A stretch of 64,000 nt of DNA from Bryobacterales bacterium (GTDB lineage Bacteria; Acidobacteriota; Terriglobia; Bryobacterales; Bryobacteraceae), in NCBI GenBank assembly GCA_016721425.1, contig JADKID010000011.1, forward strand, positions 124,001-188,000, given 5' to 3'. Numbering within the stretch: the stretch's first letter is position 1; each line of letters begins with the position of its first letter. A program made the translations under genes and the position numbers. This document shows, one piece after another, positions 44,427 to 52,187 of this stretch. A model generated the notes under the pieces. It was not told where the DNA came from and did not search any database. It saw only the letters and a list, made by a program, of their open reading frames with translations.

Positions 44427-45779
44427 ATGTTCGATTCCTTAAGCGACAAGCTACAGCGCGTCTTCAAAAACCTTCGGGGTGAGGGCAAGCTGTCGGCTGA
44501 AAACATGGAAGCGGCCCTGAAGGAGATCCGTGTGGCTCTCCTGGAGGCGGACGTCCATTTCAAGGTCGTGAAGGCTTTCATCGATGCGGTGCGGGTGAAG
44601 GCACTGGGCGCCGAGGTGATGGATTCGTTCTCGCCGGCGCAGCAGGTGATCAAGATCGTCAAGGACGAGCTTGTGGCTGTGCTGGGCACGCATGCGTCGC
44701 GTCTGCGGACGGCGAATCAGCCGCCCACGGTGGTGATGATTGTCGGGTTGCAGGGCTCGGGCAAGACCACATCCACGGCGAAGCTGGCGAGGTATTTGTC
44801 GAAGAATGGCCATCGCCCGATGATGGTTTCAGTGGACGTGTACCGGCCGGCGGCGCGGCAGCAACTGGCCGTGCTGGCCAAGGACCTGAGCCTGCCGGTG
44901 TACGAAGGGCTGCCGGAAGAGACCAAGCCGCTGCAACTGGCGCGCTCGGCGCGGCGCGAGGCGGAGAACAACGGCCGCGACATCGTGCTGGTGGATACGG
45001 CCGGGCGACTGCACATTGATGCGGACCTGATGACGGAGCTGAGCGAGCTCAAAGAGAATCTGAACCCCACCGAGATCCTATTTGTGGCCGACGCCATGAC
45101 GGGCCAGGACGCGGTGAAGAGCGCGGACGAGTTCCACAAGCAGTTGGGGATCACGGGTGTGATTCTGACCAAGATGGACGGCGACGCGCGCGGCGGCGCG
45201 GCGCTTTCGATCCGGCATATTACGGGGCAACCGCTGAAGTTTGTGGGTACGGGTGAGAAGAGCGACGCGCTGGAAGCGTTCCATCCGGACCGCGCGGCGT
45301 CGCGGATTCTGGGCATGGGCGACGTGCTGAGCTTCATCGAGAAGGTGGAGCAGGCGGTTGATTCCAAGCAAGCCGAGACGATGCAGCGAAAGCTGCTGGA
45401 AGACGATTTTACGCTCGAGGATTTCAAGGAACAGCTGAAGCAGCTGCGCAAACTTGGTCCGCTGGAAGGTCTGCTGGGGATGATGCCGCAGATCGGCCCG
45501 ATGAAGGGTTTGAAGGATATGAAGGTCGATGAAAAAGAGATCACCCGCGTGGTGGCGATCATCGACTCGATGACGTACAAGGAACGTGCGAACCATATGC
45601 TGATCAATGGCACGCGGCGGCGCCGCATTGCCAAAGGCAGCGGGACAAGCGTGAATGACGTCAACAATCTTTTAAAGCAATACGGTCAGGCCCGCAAGAT
45701 GATGAAATCCATGTCTGGCGGCCTGCTCGGCAAGAAGATGGGTAAGTTCAAACTGCCGTTTGCGAACCCTTTCGGTTAG
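44427..45779 (+). CDS. ffh: Signal recognition particle protein Ffh
   Basis: The 450-residue GTPase has an N-terminal helical domain (1-95), a G domain with the P-loop VGLQGSGKTTSTAKL (near 106-120), DTAGRLHID, TKMDGDARGGAALS and GTGEKSDALEAFHPDR, and a Met-rich M domain (from about 320; MLGMMPQIGPMKGLKDM, then INGTRRRRIAKGSG that binds 4.5S RNA). It delivers nascent membrane and secreted proteins to FtsY. It heads the conserved ffh-rpsP-rimM-trmD-rplS order. The RNA partner gene is not in the window. Confidence 0.97.
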   Translation: MFDSLSDKLQRVFKNLRGEGKLSAENMEAALKEIRVALLEADVHFKVVKAFIDAVRVKALGAEVMDSFSPAQQVIKIVKDELVAVLGTHASRLRTANQPPTVVMIVGLQGSGKTTSTAKLARYLSKNGHRPMMVSVDVYRPAARQQLAVLAKDLSLPVYEGLPEETKPLQLARSARREAENNGRDIVLVDTAGRLHIDADLMTELSELKENLNPTEILFVADAMTGQDAVKSADEFHKQLGITGVILTKMDGDARGGAALSIRHITGQPLKFVGTGEKSDALEAFHPDRAASRILGMGDVLSFIEKVEQAVDSKQAETMQRKLLEDDFTLEDFKEQLKQLRKLGPLEGLLGMMPQIGPMKGLKDMKVDEKEITRVVAIIDSMTYKERANHMLINGTRRRRIAKGSGTSVNDVNNLLKQYGQARKMMKSMSGGLLGKKMGKFKLPFANPFG

Positions 45780-45822
45780 CAGCGGTGGAACCGCAGGGAT
45801 CTGTTTAGGAGAGTAGAACGCA

Positions 45823-46080
45823 ATGTTGATGATCCGACTGGCGCGATTCGGCGCCAAAAAGAAGCCGACCTACCGTGTGGTAGTGATCGAAAAGGACCGC
45901 GCGCGCGATTCCAAGGCCGTGGAAGTGGTGGGGCATTACAACCCTGTGGCCGATCCGGCCGTGGTGGTACTCCAGCATGACCGCATTGAGCACTGGGTGA
46001 AGAGCGGCGCACAGCTTTCGGACACCGTCGCCCGTCTGGTGAAGGCGAATCCGGCAGTGGTTGAGCAGCCCGTCGCTTAG
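45823..46080 (+). CDS. rpsP: 30S ribosomal protein S16
   Basis: The 85-residue protein begins MLMIRLARFGAKKKPTYRVVVIEKDRARDSKAVEVVGHYNP, the standard S16 N-terminus, and is of normal length. TAGGAGAG lies 9 nt before the ATG. It helps 16S rRNA fold during 30S assembly. It follows ffh by 43 nt and is followed by the KH-domain gene, as in many bacteria. Confidence 0.97.
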   Translation: MLMIRLARFGAKKKPTYRVVVIEKDRARDSKAVEVVGHYNPVADPAVVVLQHDRIEHWVKSGAQLSDTVARLVKANPAVVEQPVA

Positions 46081-46144
46081 TGGCGCTGCTGAGTATCGTT
46101 TTTCCTTCGTGTTAGCATCGGAGACAGGACGGGAGGTCCTCGCA

Positions 46145-46384
46145 ATGGCAGGTATCAAAGAGTTGGTTGAAGAAATTGCGAAGGCGCTTGTCGACACCCC
46201 GGCGGAAGTGCAGGTGCGTGAAGTGCAGGGCGAGCAGGCGACTGTTCTGGAACTGCGAGTTGCGGCCAGCGACCTCGGTAAGGTGATTGGCAAGCAGGGC
46301 CGCACGGCCCGCTCCATCCGCACCCTGTTGGGGGCGGCCGGAATGAAGTTAAACCGCCGCTTTTCGCTGGAAATCCTGGAGTAA
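46145..46384 (+). CDS. khpA: KH-domain RNA-binding protein KhpA
   Basis: The start MAGIKELVEEIAKALVDTP gives 79 residues; the frame is open upstream to 46061, but that segment is not part of the family and CGGGAGGTCC before 46145 provides a ribosome binding site. IGKQGRTARSIRTLL carries the G-x-x-G loop of type II KH domains. KhpA pairs with KhpB in other bacteria to bind small RNAs and mRNAs affecting cell division and the envelope. It lies between rpsP and rimM, its usual position, and shares one base with rimM (TAATG). Confidence 0.95.
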   Translation: MAGIKELVEEIAKALVDTPAEVQVREVQGEQATVLELRVAASDLGKVIGKQGRTARSIRTLLGAAGMKLNRRFSLEILE

Positions 46385-46947
46385 TGCCGGCGCCGGACCG
46401 TCTGCCGGAAGAGTGGGTGACCGTAGCGCGTCTGGGCCGCACCCGCGGCTTGAAGGGCGAGATCTATGGGGACTCAGGTATCGAGGCGGAGCGTCTGGCG
46501 CGGATGGAACAGGTTTGGCTCAGGTCGCCGGAAGGCGTCTGGATGCGGGACCGCGAACCGTTGGAGATTGGCAGGGTCCGGGCCTACAAGGACCGGCTGA
46601 TTTTCCAGTTTGTTGGCGTGGACAGCATTGAGGCGGCCGAGGCGCTGGAGCGGTGCGAGGTGCTGATTCCGAAAGCGGAACGGCAACCGCTGGATGCCGG
46701 CGAGTATTACTTTGCCGATCTGGTGGGGTGTGAGGTTTTTGACCGTGCGTCGGGCCGCAAGCTTGGCGTGGTGACCGGCTGGCAGCAGTATGGCGGGCCG
46801 GATGTATTGGAAGTGCAGGTTGAGGGAGCGCCGCCGGAGACGGTGGCGATGGTACCCTTCGCCCGGTCTATTTGCGTGGAGATCGATCCCGCGGGCCGGC
46901 GCATTGTGGTGGACCCGCCCGAAGGCCTGTTGGAGTTGAACGGGTGA
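46384..46947 (+). CDS. rimM: Ribosome maturation factor RimM
   Basis: The 187-residue protein has an N-terminal beta-barrel (VTVARLGRTRGLKGEI; YKDRLIFQFVGVDSIEAAEALERCEVLIP) and a C-terminal PRC barrel (YYFADLVGCEVFDRASGRKLGVV; VPFARSICVEIDPAGRRIVVDPPEGLLEL). It assists 16S rRNA processing and 30S head assembly. It starts within the khpA stop (TAATG), and its own stop overlaps the trmD start (GTGA), so translation along this stretch is tightly coupled. Confidence 0.95.
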   Translation: MPAPDRLPEEWVTVARLGRTRGLKGEIYGDSGIEAERLARMEQVWLRSPEGVWMRDREPLEIGRVRAYKDRLIFQFVGVDSIEAAEALERCEVLIPKAERQPLDAGEYYFADLVGCEVFDRASGRKLGVVTGWQQYGGPDVLEVQVEGAPPETVAMVPFARSICVEIDPAGRRIVVDPPEGLLELNG

Positions 46948-47678
46948 TTTTTCACTTGCTCACCATCTTCCCGGAGTTTTTCCGGGGGCCGCTGGAGCAT
47001 GGTGTGGTTGCCCGGGGCGTTAAGTCTGGTCTGGTGCAGATCAAGATACACAATCTGCGGGACTGGACCTATGACGTACACAAGACCGTAGACGACCGGC
47101 CGTTTGGCGGCGGCGAGGGGATGGTGCTGAAACCGCAGCCCATTTTCGAAGCTGTCGAGGCGATCTGGCCGGAGCGGGATCCGGCGAAGCAGCGGATTGC
47201 GCTGATGTCGGCGCAAGGGCCTGTTTTCAATCAGGCACGGGGCCGGCAGCTGGTTGAGTTTGAGGAGCTGATGCTGATCTGCGGGCGCTATGAAGGCGTC
47301 GACGAACGGGTTAGCCAGTTTCTAGCCGACGAGGAGATCTCGATCGGAGATTTTGTATTGAGCGGAGGCGAGCTGGCCGCCGCGGTAGTTGTGGATGCCG
47401 CCGCCCGGTTGATTCCGGGTGTGTTAGGCAACGAGGAGTCCTCGAAGCAGGAGTCGTTTTCTGCGTTAGGGGATGACTCCGGAGCGAGGGGTATCCTCGA
47501 TTGTCCGCACTACACGAGGCCGGCAGTGTTCCGCGGCTGGAGCGTCCCTGAGGTGCTTCTGGGCGGCAATCATGCTGCCATCCGGAAGTGGCGCGGTGAG
47601 GCGGCTTTAGAAAAGACAAATCGGCTCCGGCCGGATCTTCTGGATTCGGAACCGGGTAAAAGCCAACGAGAAAGGTGA
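46944..47678 (+). CDS. trmD: tRNA (guanine-N1)-methyltransferase TrmD
   Basis: The GTG at 46944, overlapping the rimM stop, starts VIFHLLTIFPEFFRGPLEHGVVARG, the true N-terminus; the frame is open further upstream only as rimM shadow. The product is 244 residues. RPFGGGEGMVLKPQPIFEAVE, ICGRYEGVDERV and the SAM-binding trefoil knot ISIGDFVLSGGELAAAVVVDA are all present. It methylates G37 of tRNAs reading CNN codons and prevents frameshifts. The C-terminus ends with a short basic tail (GKSQRER). Confidence 0.97.
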   Translation: MIFHLLTIFPEFFRGPLEHGVVARGVKSGLVQIKIHNLRDWTYDVHKTVDDRPFGGGEGMVLKPQPIFEAVEAIWPERDPAKQRIALMSAQGPVFNQARGRQLVEFEELMLICGRYEGVDERVSQFLADEEISIGDFVLSGGELAAAVVVDAAARLIPGVLGNEESSKQESFSALGDDSGARGILDCPHYTRPAVFRGWSVPEVLLGGNHAAIRKWRGEAALEKTNRLRPDLLDSEPGKSQRER

Positions 47679-47693
47679 TAAGGAAGTAGACCC

Positions 47694-48041
47694 ATGATCA
47701 ACCCCTACCTGAGCAAAGTCCTGAACAAGAACAAGCGGACGGATCTGCCTGAGTTCCGCATCGGCGACACCATCAAAGTCCACGTGAAGATCAAAGAAGG
47801 CGAAAAAGAGCGTCTGCAGGTCTTTGAAGGCGTCGTTCTGGCGCGGAAGAACATCGGCATGGGCGAGAACATCACGGTCCGCAAGATGAGCTTCGGGATG
47901 GGCGTTGAGCGCATTTTCCCGATCCACGCACCGGTGATCGACCACATTGACATCGTGCGCACGGGCAAGGTCCGCCGGAGCAAGCTGTACTATCTGCGGG
48001 CTTTGCGCGGCAAGGCTGCCCGGTTGAAAGAGCGCAGCTAG
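47694..48041 (+). CDS. rplS: 50S ribosomal protein L19
   Basis: The 115-residue protein has FRIGDTIKVHVKIKEGEKERLQVFEGVVLARKN, ITVRKMSFGMGVERIFPIHAP and the C-terminal KLYYLRALRGKAARLKER, all typical of L19, which sits at the 30S-50S interface. The gap from trmD is 15 nt with AAGGAAG before the ATG. It closes the conserved translation operon. The 219-bp region after it holds a repeat-like hairpin and then rnhB. Confidence 0.98.
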   Translation: MINPYLSKVLNKNKRTDLPEFRIGDTIKVHVKIKEGEKERLQVFEGVVLARKNIGMGENITVRKMSFGMGVERIFPIHAPVIDHIDIVRTGKVRRSKLYYLRALRGKAARLKERS

Positions 48042-48079
48042 GGCGATTGCGCGTGCCTGGGTGCATGGGTTGGCGGCTA

Positions 48080-48151
48080 CCGCTCCCTGACGGTCGCGGC
48101 TCGGAACGGAGCGGCGGCGGGCGGAGTGCAGGCGGGCGGAGTGCCGGCCGC
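48080..48151. repeat. Hairpin with dispersed-repeat sequence plus short tandem G-rich repeat
   Basis: CCGCTCC (48080-48086) and GGAGCGG (48108-48114) form a 7-bp stem around CTGACGGTCGCGGCTCGGAAC. The core CCCTGACGGTCGCGGCTCGG resembles a short intergenic repeat I recall from acidobacterial and planctomycete genomes, where it often translates spuriously as PLPDGRGSER. Directly after it, GGCGGGCGGAGTGC occurs twice, 15 bp apart (near 48117-48147). It lies between rplS and rnhB. A terminator role is possible, but no T tract follows. Confidence 0.5.
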
Positions 48152-48260
48152 TGCGGCGGGCGGGCTGTTGGCCGCGGGGCGTGGGCCGGGCGCCGCTTTT
48201 GGACGGTGCGGCTGGATTTGTCTCAGCCGGCACATCCAGGGAGTGGCGGCACTCGATAGC

Positions 48261-48875
48261 ATGCCCTGTACCAGCCAATTCGAAGAAGAGGCGCGGCGCC
48301 TGGGCTATTCGCGGATTGCCGGCGTCGATGAGGTGGGACGGGGTTGCCTGTTCGGGCCGGTCTACGCCGCCGCCGTGATCCTGGATCCTGGCCGCCCGAT
48401 TCGGGGATTGGCTGACAGCAAGACTCTGGACGAGGAGCGCCGCGAAGAGCTGGCGCGGCAGATCCGGGCCAGCGCCGTGGCTTTCGCCATCGGATCCGCG
48501 ACGGCGGACGAGATCGACCGGATCAATATTCGCCAAGCCTCCCGGCTGGCCATGCGGCGAGCCGTGGAAGCGATTCAGCCGGCTTGCGATTATCTTCTCG
48601 TGGACGCCCTCACCATCGATCTTCCGCTCCCGCAGCAGGCCCTGATTAAGGGCGATGCGCGGGTGCGCTCCATTGCCGCCGCGTCGATCCTGGCAAAGGT
48701 GGAACGCGATCATCTGCTGGCGGAACTGGACGCGGCCTATCCGGGATACGGCATGGCCCGCCACAAGGGCTACCCCACGCCGGAACACAAAGAGGCGCTG
48801 GTGCGTCTGGGGGCCACGGCGTTGCACAGGCGGAGTTTTGCGCCGGTGCGCGAGGTGCTGCAGGGAACGTTATGA
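48261..48875 (+). CDS. rnhB: Ribonuclease HII
   Basis: The start at MPCTSQFEEEARRLGYSRIAGVDEVGRG gives 204 residues, the family's usual size. The frame is open for 45 more codons upstream, but they come from the G-rich repeat region and are not conserved in kind. Catalytic acids are the Asp and Glu of GVDEVGRG and the Asp of YLLVDAL; SIAAASILAKVERD and YGMARHKGYPTPEH are family blocks. It cuts RNA-DNA hybrids and single ribonucleotides in DNA. The next gene overlaps its stop by four bases. Confidence 0.95.
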   Translation: MPCTSQFEEEARRLGYSRIAGVDEVGRGCLFGPVYAAAVILDPGRPIRGLADSKTLDEERREELARQIRASAVAFAIGSATADEIDRINIRQASRLAMRRAVEAIQPACDYLLVDALTIDLPLPQQALIKGDARVRSIAAASILAKVERDHLLAELDAAYPGYGMARHKGYPTPEHKEALVRLGATALHRRSFAPVREVLQGTL

Positions 48876-49174
48876 CACCGGAGCAGCCCATCCCGCCGCC
48901 GAATCCTGCCCCGGAGCGCGAGCCCGCGATGTGGATGCACAAGCTCTCGGCCATTCTCTTCTGCATTTTCTGCCTGGAGCTGGGGTTGTTTTTGCTGGTC
49001 TATCCATGGCTCGGCAACCTGTGGAACCGCAACTGGCTCTTCAGCCTGCGGCCGGAGTGGCAACGGTTTCTGCTCTCGGAGCAATTTCGCGGGGCCGTGA
49101 GCGGACTGGGGATCCTGAACATCTTTGTCGGATTCCTGGAGATCACGCGGCTGCGGCGATTCTCGCGGCGGTAG
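48872..49174 (+). CDS. Small membrane protein, unknown family
   Basis: The 100-residue protein starts in an ATGA overlap with rnhB. A Pro-rich cytoplasmic N-terminus (residues 1-20) is followed by two hydrophobic segments (about 25-48, LSAILFCIFCLELGLFLLVYPWLG, and 75-92, AVSGLGILNIFVGFLEI) separated by an aromatic stretch (NLWNRNWLFSLRPEWQRFL), and the protein ends in a basic tail (RLRRFSRR). I do not recognise a family. The coupling to rnhB and the short distance (44 nt) to the secretin gene suggest one transcript. Confidence 0.75.
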   Translation: MTPEQPIPPPNPAPEREPAMWMHKLSAILFCIFCLELGLFLLVYPWLGNLWNRNWLFSLRPEWQRFLLSEQFRGAVSGLGILNIFVGFLEITRLRRFSRR

Positions 49175-49218
49175 TCCTCCACGTTTGCCGTCTCCGGCGC
49201 GTCTCCCCTAGTGGATCA

Positions 49219-50784
49219 GTGTTTCTCCGATTCCTCTGCCTGTTGATCGTCTGCACCGCCCTTGGGGGGGCGGAGGAGCGTGCTGCCACCCTCTACAAAC
49301 GGGCGCGGCAGGCGCAGGAGAAGGGCGACTACACTAACGCCTACATCCATGCGAACCAGGCAGTGGCCCTGGAGCCGGGCAACGATACGTACTGGGCGTA
49401 TTCGCAAGCGGTGCGTACGCGCGGATTGACCGGGATGAAGATCGTTGGCAAGGCCGAACCCGCCGAGGAGACGGCGGATCTGCTGGACGACATCACCGCG
49501 GCGGACGAGCGCGAGGTGCGCGAGGCGCTGCCGCCTCCGATTCTGCTGGGCGCGCCGGGGATCAAGTCATTCAACCTGCGCGGAGAGTCCAAGCAGTTGT
49601 TCGAGAAGGTCTGCGGTGAGTATGGGCTGAAGGTGATCTTCGATGCGGACTATCAGGCCGGATCGCCGCAGCTCTTCCGGATAGACAACGTGCCGTATCA
49701 GGTGGCGTTGCGGGCGCTGGAGAGCATGACCGGTTCGTTTCTGGTGGCGGTGAACGAGAAGGTGGCGCTGGTGGCCAAGGACACGACGCAGAAGCGGGCG
49801 GAACTGGAGCCGGTGATGTCGGTGATCATTCCATTCCCCGAGCCGCTGACGCCGCAGGAGGTGCAGGAATCGGCGCGGGCGGTGCAGTCGACGTTTGATA
49901 TGACCAAGATGGCGATCGATAACGGGCGGCGGCAGGTTTTGTTCCGGGATCGGGTATCGCGGCTGAGGCCGGCGATTGATCTGTTCCGGCAGTTGATGGT
50001 GCACCGGGCGCAGGTGGTGACCGAGGTGGAACTGGTGGGGGTGAACCACACTTCGAGCTCCAAATACGGCGTGCAGTTCCAATCCAGCTTTCCGTTCACA
50101 TGGCTGGGTAACCCGACGCCGTTCACGGTGCCGGCCATCACCGGGACTGGTTCCATGGCTACGTTTGGCGGAGGGTCCACGCTGTTCGGCCTCGCGCTTA
50201 CGAGCACCGGCCTGTTTGCCAGCGCCTCGCGGGGCCACACGACGTCGCTGATCCACGCGGAAGTGCGCGGCCTCGACGGACAACCGTCGCAAATGCACAT
50301 TGGGGACCGCTATCCGGTGATCACATCCGGGTTCTACGGCAACACCTCCGGCGACGCGACGGCCTACCGTCCACCGCCCACCGTCAACTTTGAAGAGCTC
50401 GGTATCGTGATGAAGATCACGCCGCACGTGCATGGCACGGACAGCGTGACGCTGGAGATCGAGGCGGAGTTCAAGACCTTGACTGGCGAGGCGGAAAACG
50501 ACATTCCGGTGATCTCAAACCGCAAGTTTTCCAGCAAGGTGCGGATGAACTTCGAAGAGACAGCCGTGATGGCCGGCCTGGTGCAGGACACCATCACGCA
50601 GAGTTGGAGCGGCATTCCGCTGCTGGCGGCGATACCGGCGCTGCGGGTGAATGACAAGGCCAAGGACTCGAACCAGTTGTTGCTGCTGATCAAGCCCCGG
50701 CTGGTGAATCTGCCGCCGTCGGAATCTCTCACGTGGGCGGTGCGCAGCGGATCGGAGACGCGGCCGCTGACGCCGCTGGATTGA
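49219..50784 (+). CDS. Orphan secretin with N-terminal TPR segment
   Basis: The GTG at 49219 starts a signal peptide (MFLRFLCLLIVCTALGGAEE) and a 521-residue protein. The same frame is open back to 48655, but that part is shadow of rnhB. Residues 21-65 look like a tetratricopeptide unit (YKRARQAQEKGDYTNAYIHANQAVALEPGN). Residues 115-175 resemble a secretin N0/STN domain (FNLRGESKQLFEKVCGEYGLKVIFD). The C-terminal part is the secretin domain (SLIHAEVRGLDGQPSQMHIGDRYPV; EELGIVMKITPHVHGTDSVTLEIEAEF; VMAGLVQDTITQSWSGIPLLAAIP). Secretins form outer-membrane pores of type II secretion and type IV pili. No partner genes are nearby, so its machine is unknown. Confidence 0.82.
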   Translation: MFLRFLCLLIVCTALGGAEERAATLYKRARQAQEKGDYTNAYIHANQAVALEPGNDTYWAYSQAVRTRGLTGMKIVGKAEPAEETADLLDDITAADEREVREALPPPILLGAPGIKSFNLRGESKQLFEKVCGEYGLKVIFDADYQAGSPQLFRIDNVPYQVALRALESMTGSFLVAVNEKVALVAKDTTQKRAELEPVMSVIIPFPEPLTPQEVQESARAVQSTFDMTKMAIDNGRRQVLFRDRVSRLRPAIDLFRQLMVHRAQVVTEVELVGVNHTSSSKYGVQFQSSFPFTWLGNPTPFTVPAITGTGSMATFGGGSTLFGLALTSTGLFASASRGHTTSLIHAEVRGLDGQPSQMHIGDRYPVITSGFYGNTSGDATAYRPPPTVNFEELGIVMKITPHVHGTDSVTLEIEAEFKTLTGEAENDIPVISNRKFSSKVRMNFEETAVMAGLVQDTITQSWSGIPLLAAIPALRVNDKAKDSNQLLLLIKPRLVNLPPSESLTWAVRSGSETRPLTPLD

Positions 50785-50854
50785 CATTCAGACCGGAAAG
50801 CCGTATTCCAATAGGAGTGCGTTGGCTATCATGTCAGTATCCGAAGGAGTCCAG

Positions 50855-51094
50855 ATGAGTGAAGTGACGCCGAAGACGCCGGAAGAATTGTTGGCGGAAA
50901 ATGAAGCGTTGAAGAAAGCTCTACGGGCAACTATCAGCCTGAAGGTGAGCGAGAAGGGTGCACTGTCCGTCTACGGCCTGGGCCGTTTTCCGGTGACTTT
51001 GTACAAGGGGCAATGGGAGCGGCTGCTTGCCACCGCCGACCAGATCCGCGCCTTCATCGAAGCGAATCAGGACAGACTCAAGACGAAGGAATAG
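50855..51094 (+). CDS. Small soluble protein with N-terminal coil, unknown family
   Basis: The start at 50855 (MSEVTPKTPEELLAENEALKKAL) has AGGAG 5 nt before it and gives 79 residues; in-frame starts at 50831 and a TTG at 50822 are less well placed. A Leu-zipper-like helix (12-30) precedes a compact domain with KVSEKGALSVYGLGRFPVTLYKGQWERLLATADQIRAFIEANQDRL. There is no signal or membrane segment. I know similar short proteins from acidobacterial genomes but not their function. The SIS-domain gene begins 12 nt after its stop. Confidence 0.75.
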   Translation: MSEVTPKTPEELLAENEALKKALRATISLKVSEKGALSVYGLGRFPVTLYKGQWERLLATADQIRAFIEANQDRLKTKE

Positions 51095-51106
51095 GCACTC
51101 TACTAC

Positions 51107-52174
51107 ATGTCAAAAATGCTCGAGGAGATCCGCGAACAGCCGTTGGCGCTGGAGCGGACGCTGAAGGCCGAACTGCGCGGCATGGAAAAGCTCCGCGCCC
51201 GGTTTGAAAAGCAGAGGCCGCGATTTGTGGTGCTGGCGGCGCGCGGCACCTCTGACAACGCGGCGCAGTTTGGACGATATCTGATCGAAGTAGCGACCGG
51301 GATTCCGGTGTCGCTGGCGGCGCCGTCGGTTTCCACTCTGTATCACGCCGATCTGCGAATGGAAGGCGCGCTGGTGGTGGCGATCTCGCAATCGGGCGAA
51401 TCCACCGACACCAACGTGGTGTTGGAAGAGGCGAAGAAGCAGGGCGCGTTCACGATTGGGATCACCAATGAAGCCGGCAGCACGCTGGCGAAGATCGCGG
51501 ATTATGCCTTGCTGGTGCGCGCCGGGCGGGAAAAGAGCGTCGCCGCCACGAAGACATACACGGGACAGTTGCTCTCGTTTTACATGCTGGCGTGGGCGCT
51601 GGGCGCGGATCTGGATCTGGACGATTTGCGGCGGCTGCCGGAGCTGGCTGCCGACGCGCTGAAGCTGGAGAAAGAGATTGCAGCCCGGGCGGATCGGTAC
51701 CGCTTCATGAATCACGCGGTGGTAATTGGGCGCGGGCTGAACTACGCGAACGCGTTCGAGTGGGCCCTGAAGCTGATGGAGACGTCCTACATCGTGGCGG
51801 AGCGTTTTTCTCAGGCGGACATTCTGCACGGGCCCATCGCGATGGTGGATCAATCTTTCCCCGTGTTTCTGCTAGCGCCGCCCGGCCCGACGTGGCCGGT
51901 GATGAATGAGCTGATCACGAAGCTGGACGGTCTGCGGGCGGAGACGCTGGTTTTGACGGACCGCTCCGTGCAGGGCGCGCCGAAGACGGCCATCCGCATT
52001 CCGTCGCGGCTGGCGCACAAGCCGCGGAAGGGCCATGTGCAATTGCCGGCGGACCTCTACACGCCCATTCCGTACATCATCCCGGCACAGATGTTCGCGG
52101 CAACGCTGGCGACGGTGAAGGGTTTGAATCCGGACCAGCCTCGCGGATTGTCCAAAGTCACGTTGACGCTATGA
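51107..52174 (+). CDS. SIS-domain sugar isomerase/deaminase (glucosamine-6-phosphate type)
   Basis: The 355-residue protein has two SIS domains (about 30-170 and 200-350) and no glutamine amidotransferase domain. FVVLAARGTSDNAAQFGRYLIE, VAISQSGESTDTNVVLEEAKKQG and SVAATKTYTGQL are the sugar-phosphate-binding blocks seen in GlmS, NagB-II and AgaS. The likely reaction is deamination and isomerisation of an amino-sugar phosphate to a keto-sugar phosphate in the cytoplasm, feeding amino-sugar use. A deglycase of the FrlB type is an alternative. The ADOP permease starts 13 nt after its stop. Confidence 0.85.
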   Translation: MSKMLEEIREQPLALERTLKAELRGMEKLRARFEKQRPRFVVLAARGTSDNAAQFGRYLIEVATGIPVSLAAPSVSTLYHADLRMEGALVVAISQSGESTDTNVVLEEAKKQGAFTIGITNEAGSTLAKIADYALLVRAGREKSVAATKTYTGQLLSFYMLAWALGADLDLDDLRRLPELAADALKLEKEIAARADRYRFMNHAVVIGRGLNYANAFEWALKLMETSYIVAERFSQADILHGPIAMVDQSFPVFLLAPPGPTWPVMNELITKLDGLRAETLVLTDRSVQGAPKTAIRIPSRLAHKPRKGHVQLPADLYTPIPYIIPAQMFAATLATVKGLNPDQPRGLSKVTLTL

Positions 52175-52187
52175 CCAAACGCCGGAA

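Noticed and set aside
48126..48260. N-terminal extension of ribonuclease HII by 45 codons
   Set aside because: It reads through the G-rich repeat region, has low complexity, and would make the protein longer than the family.
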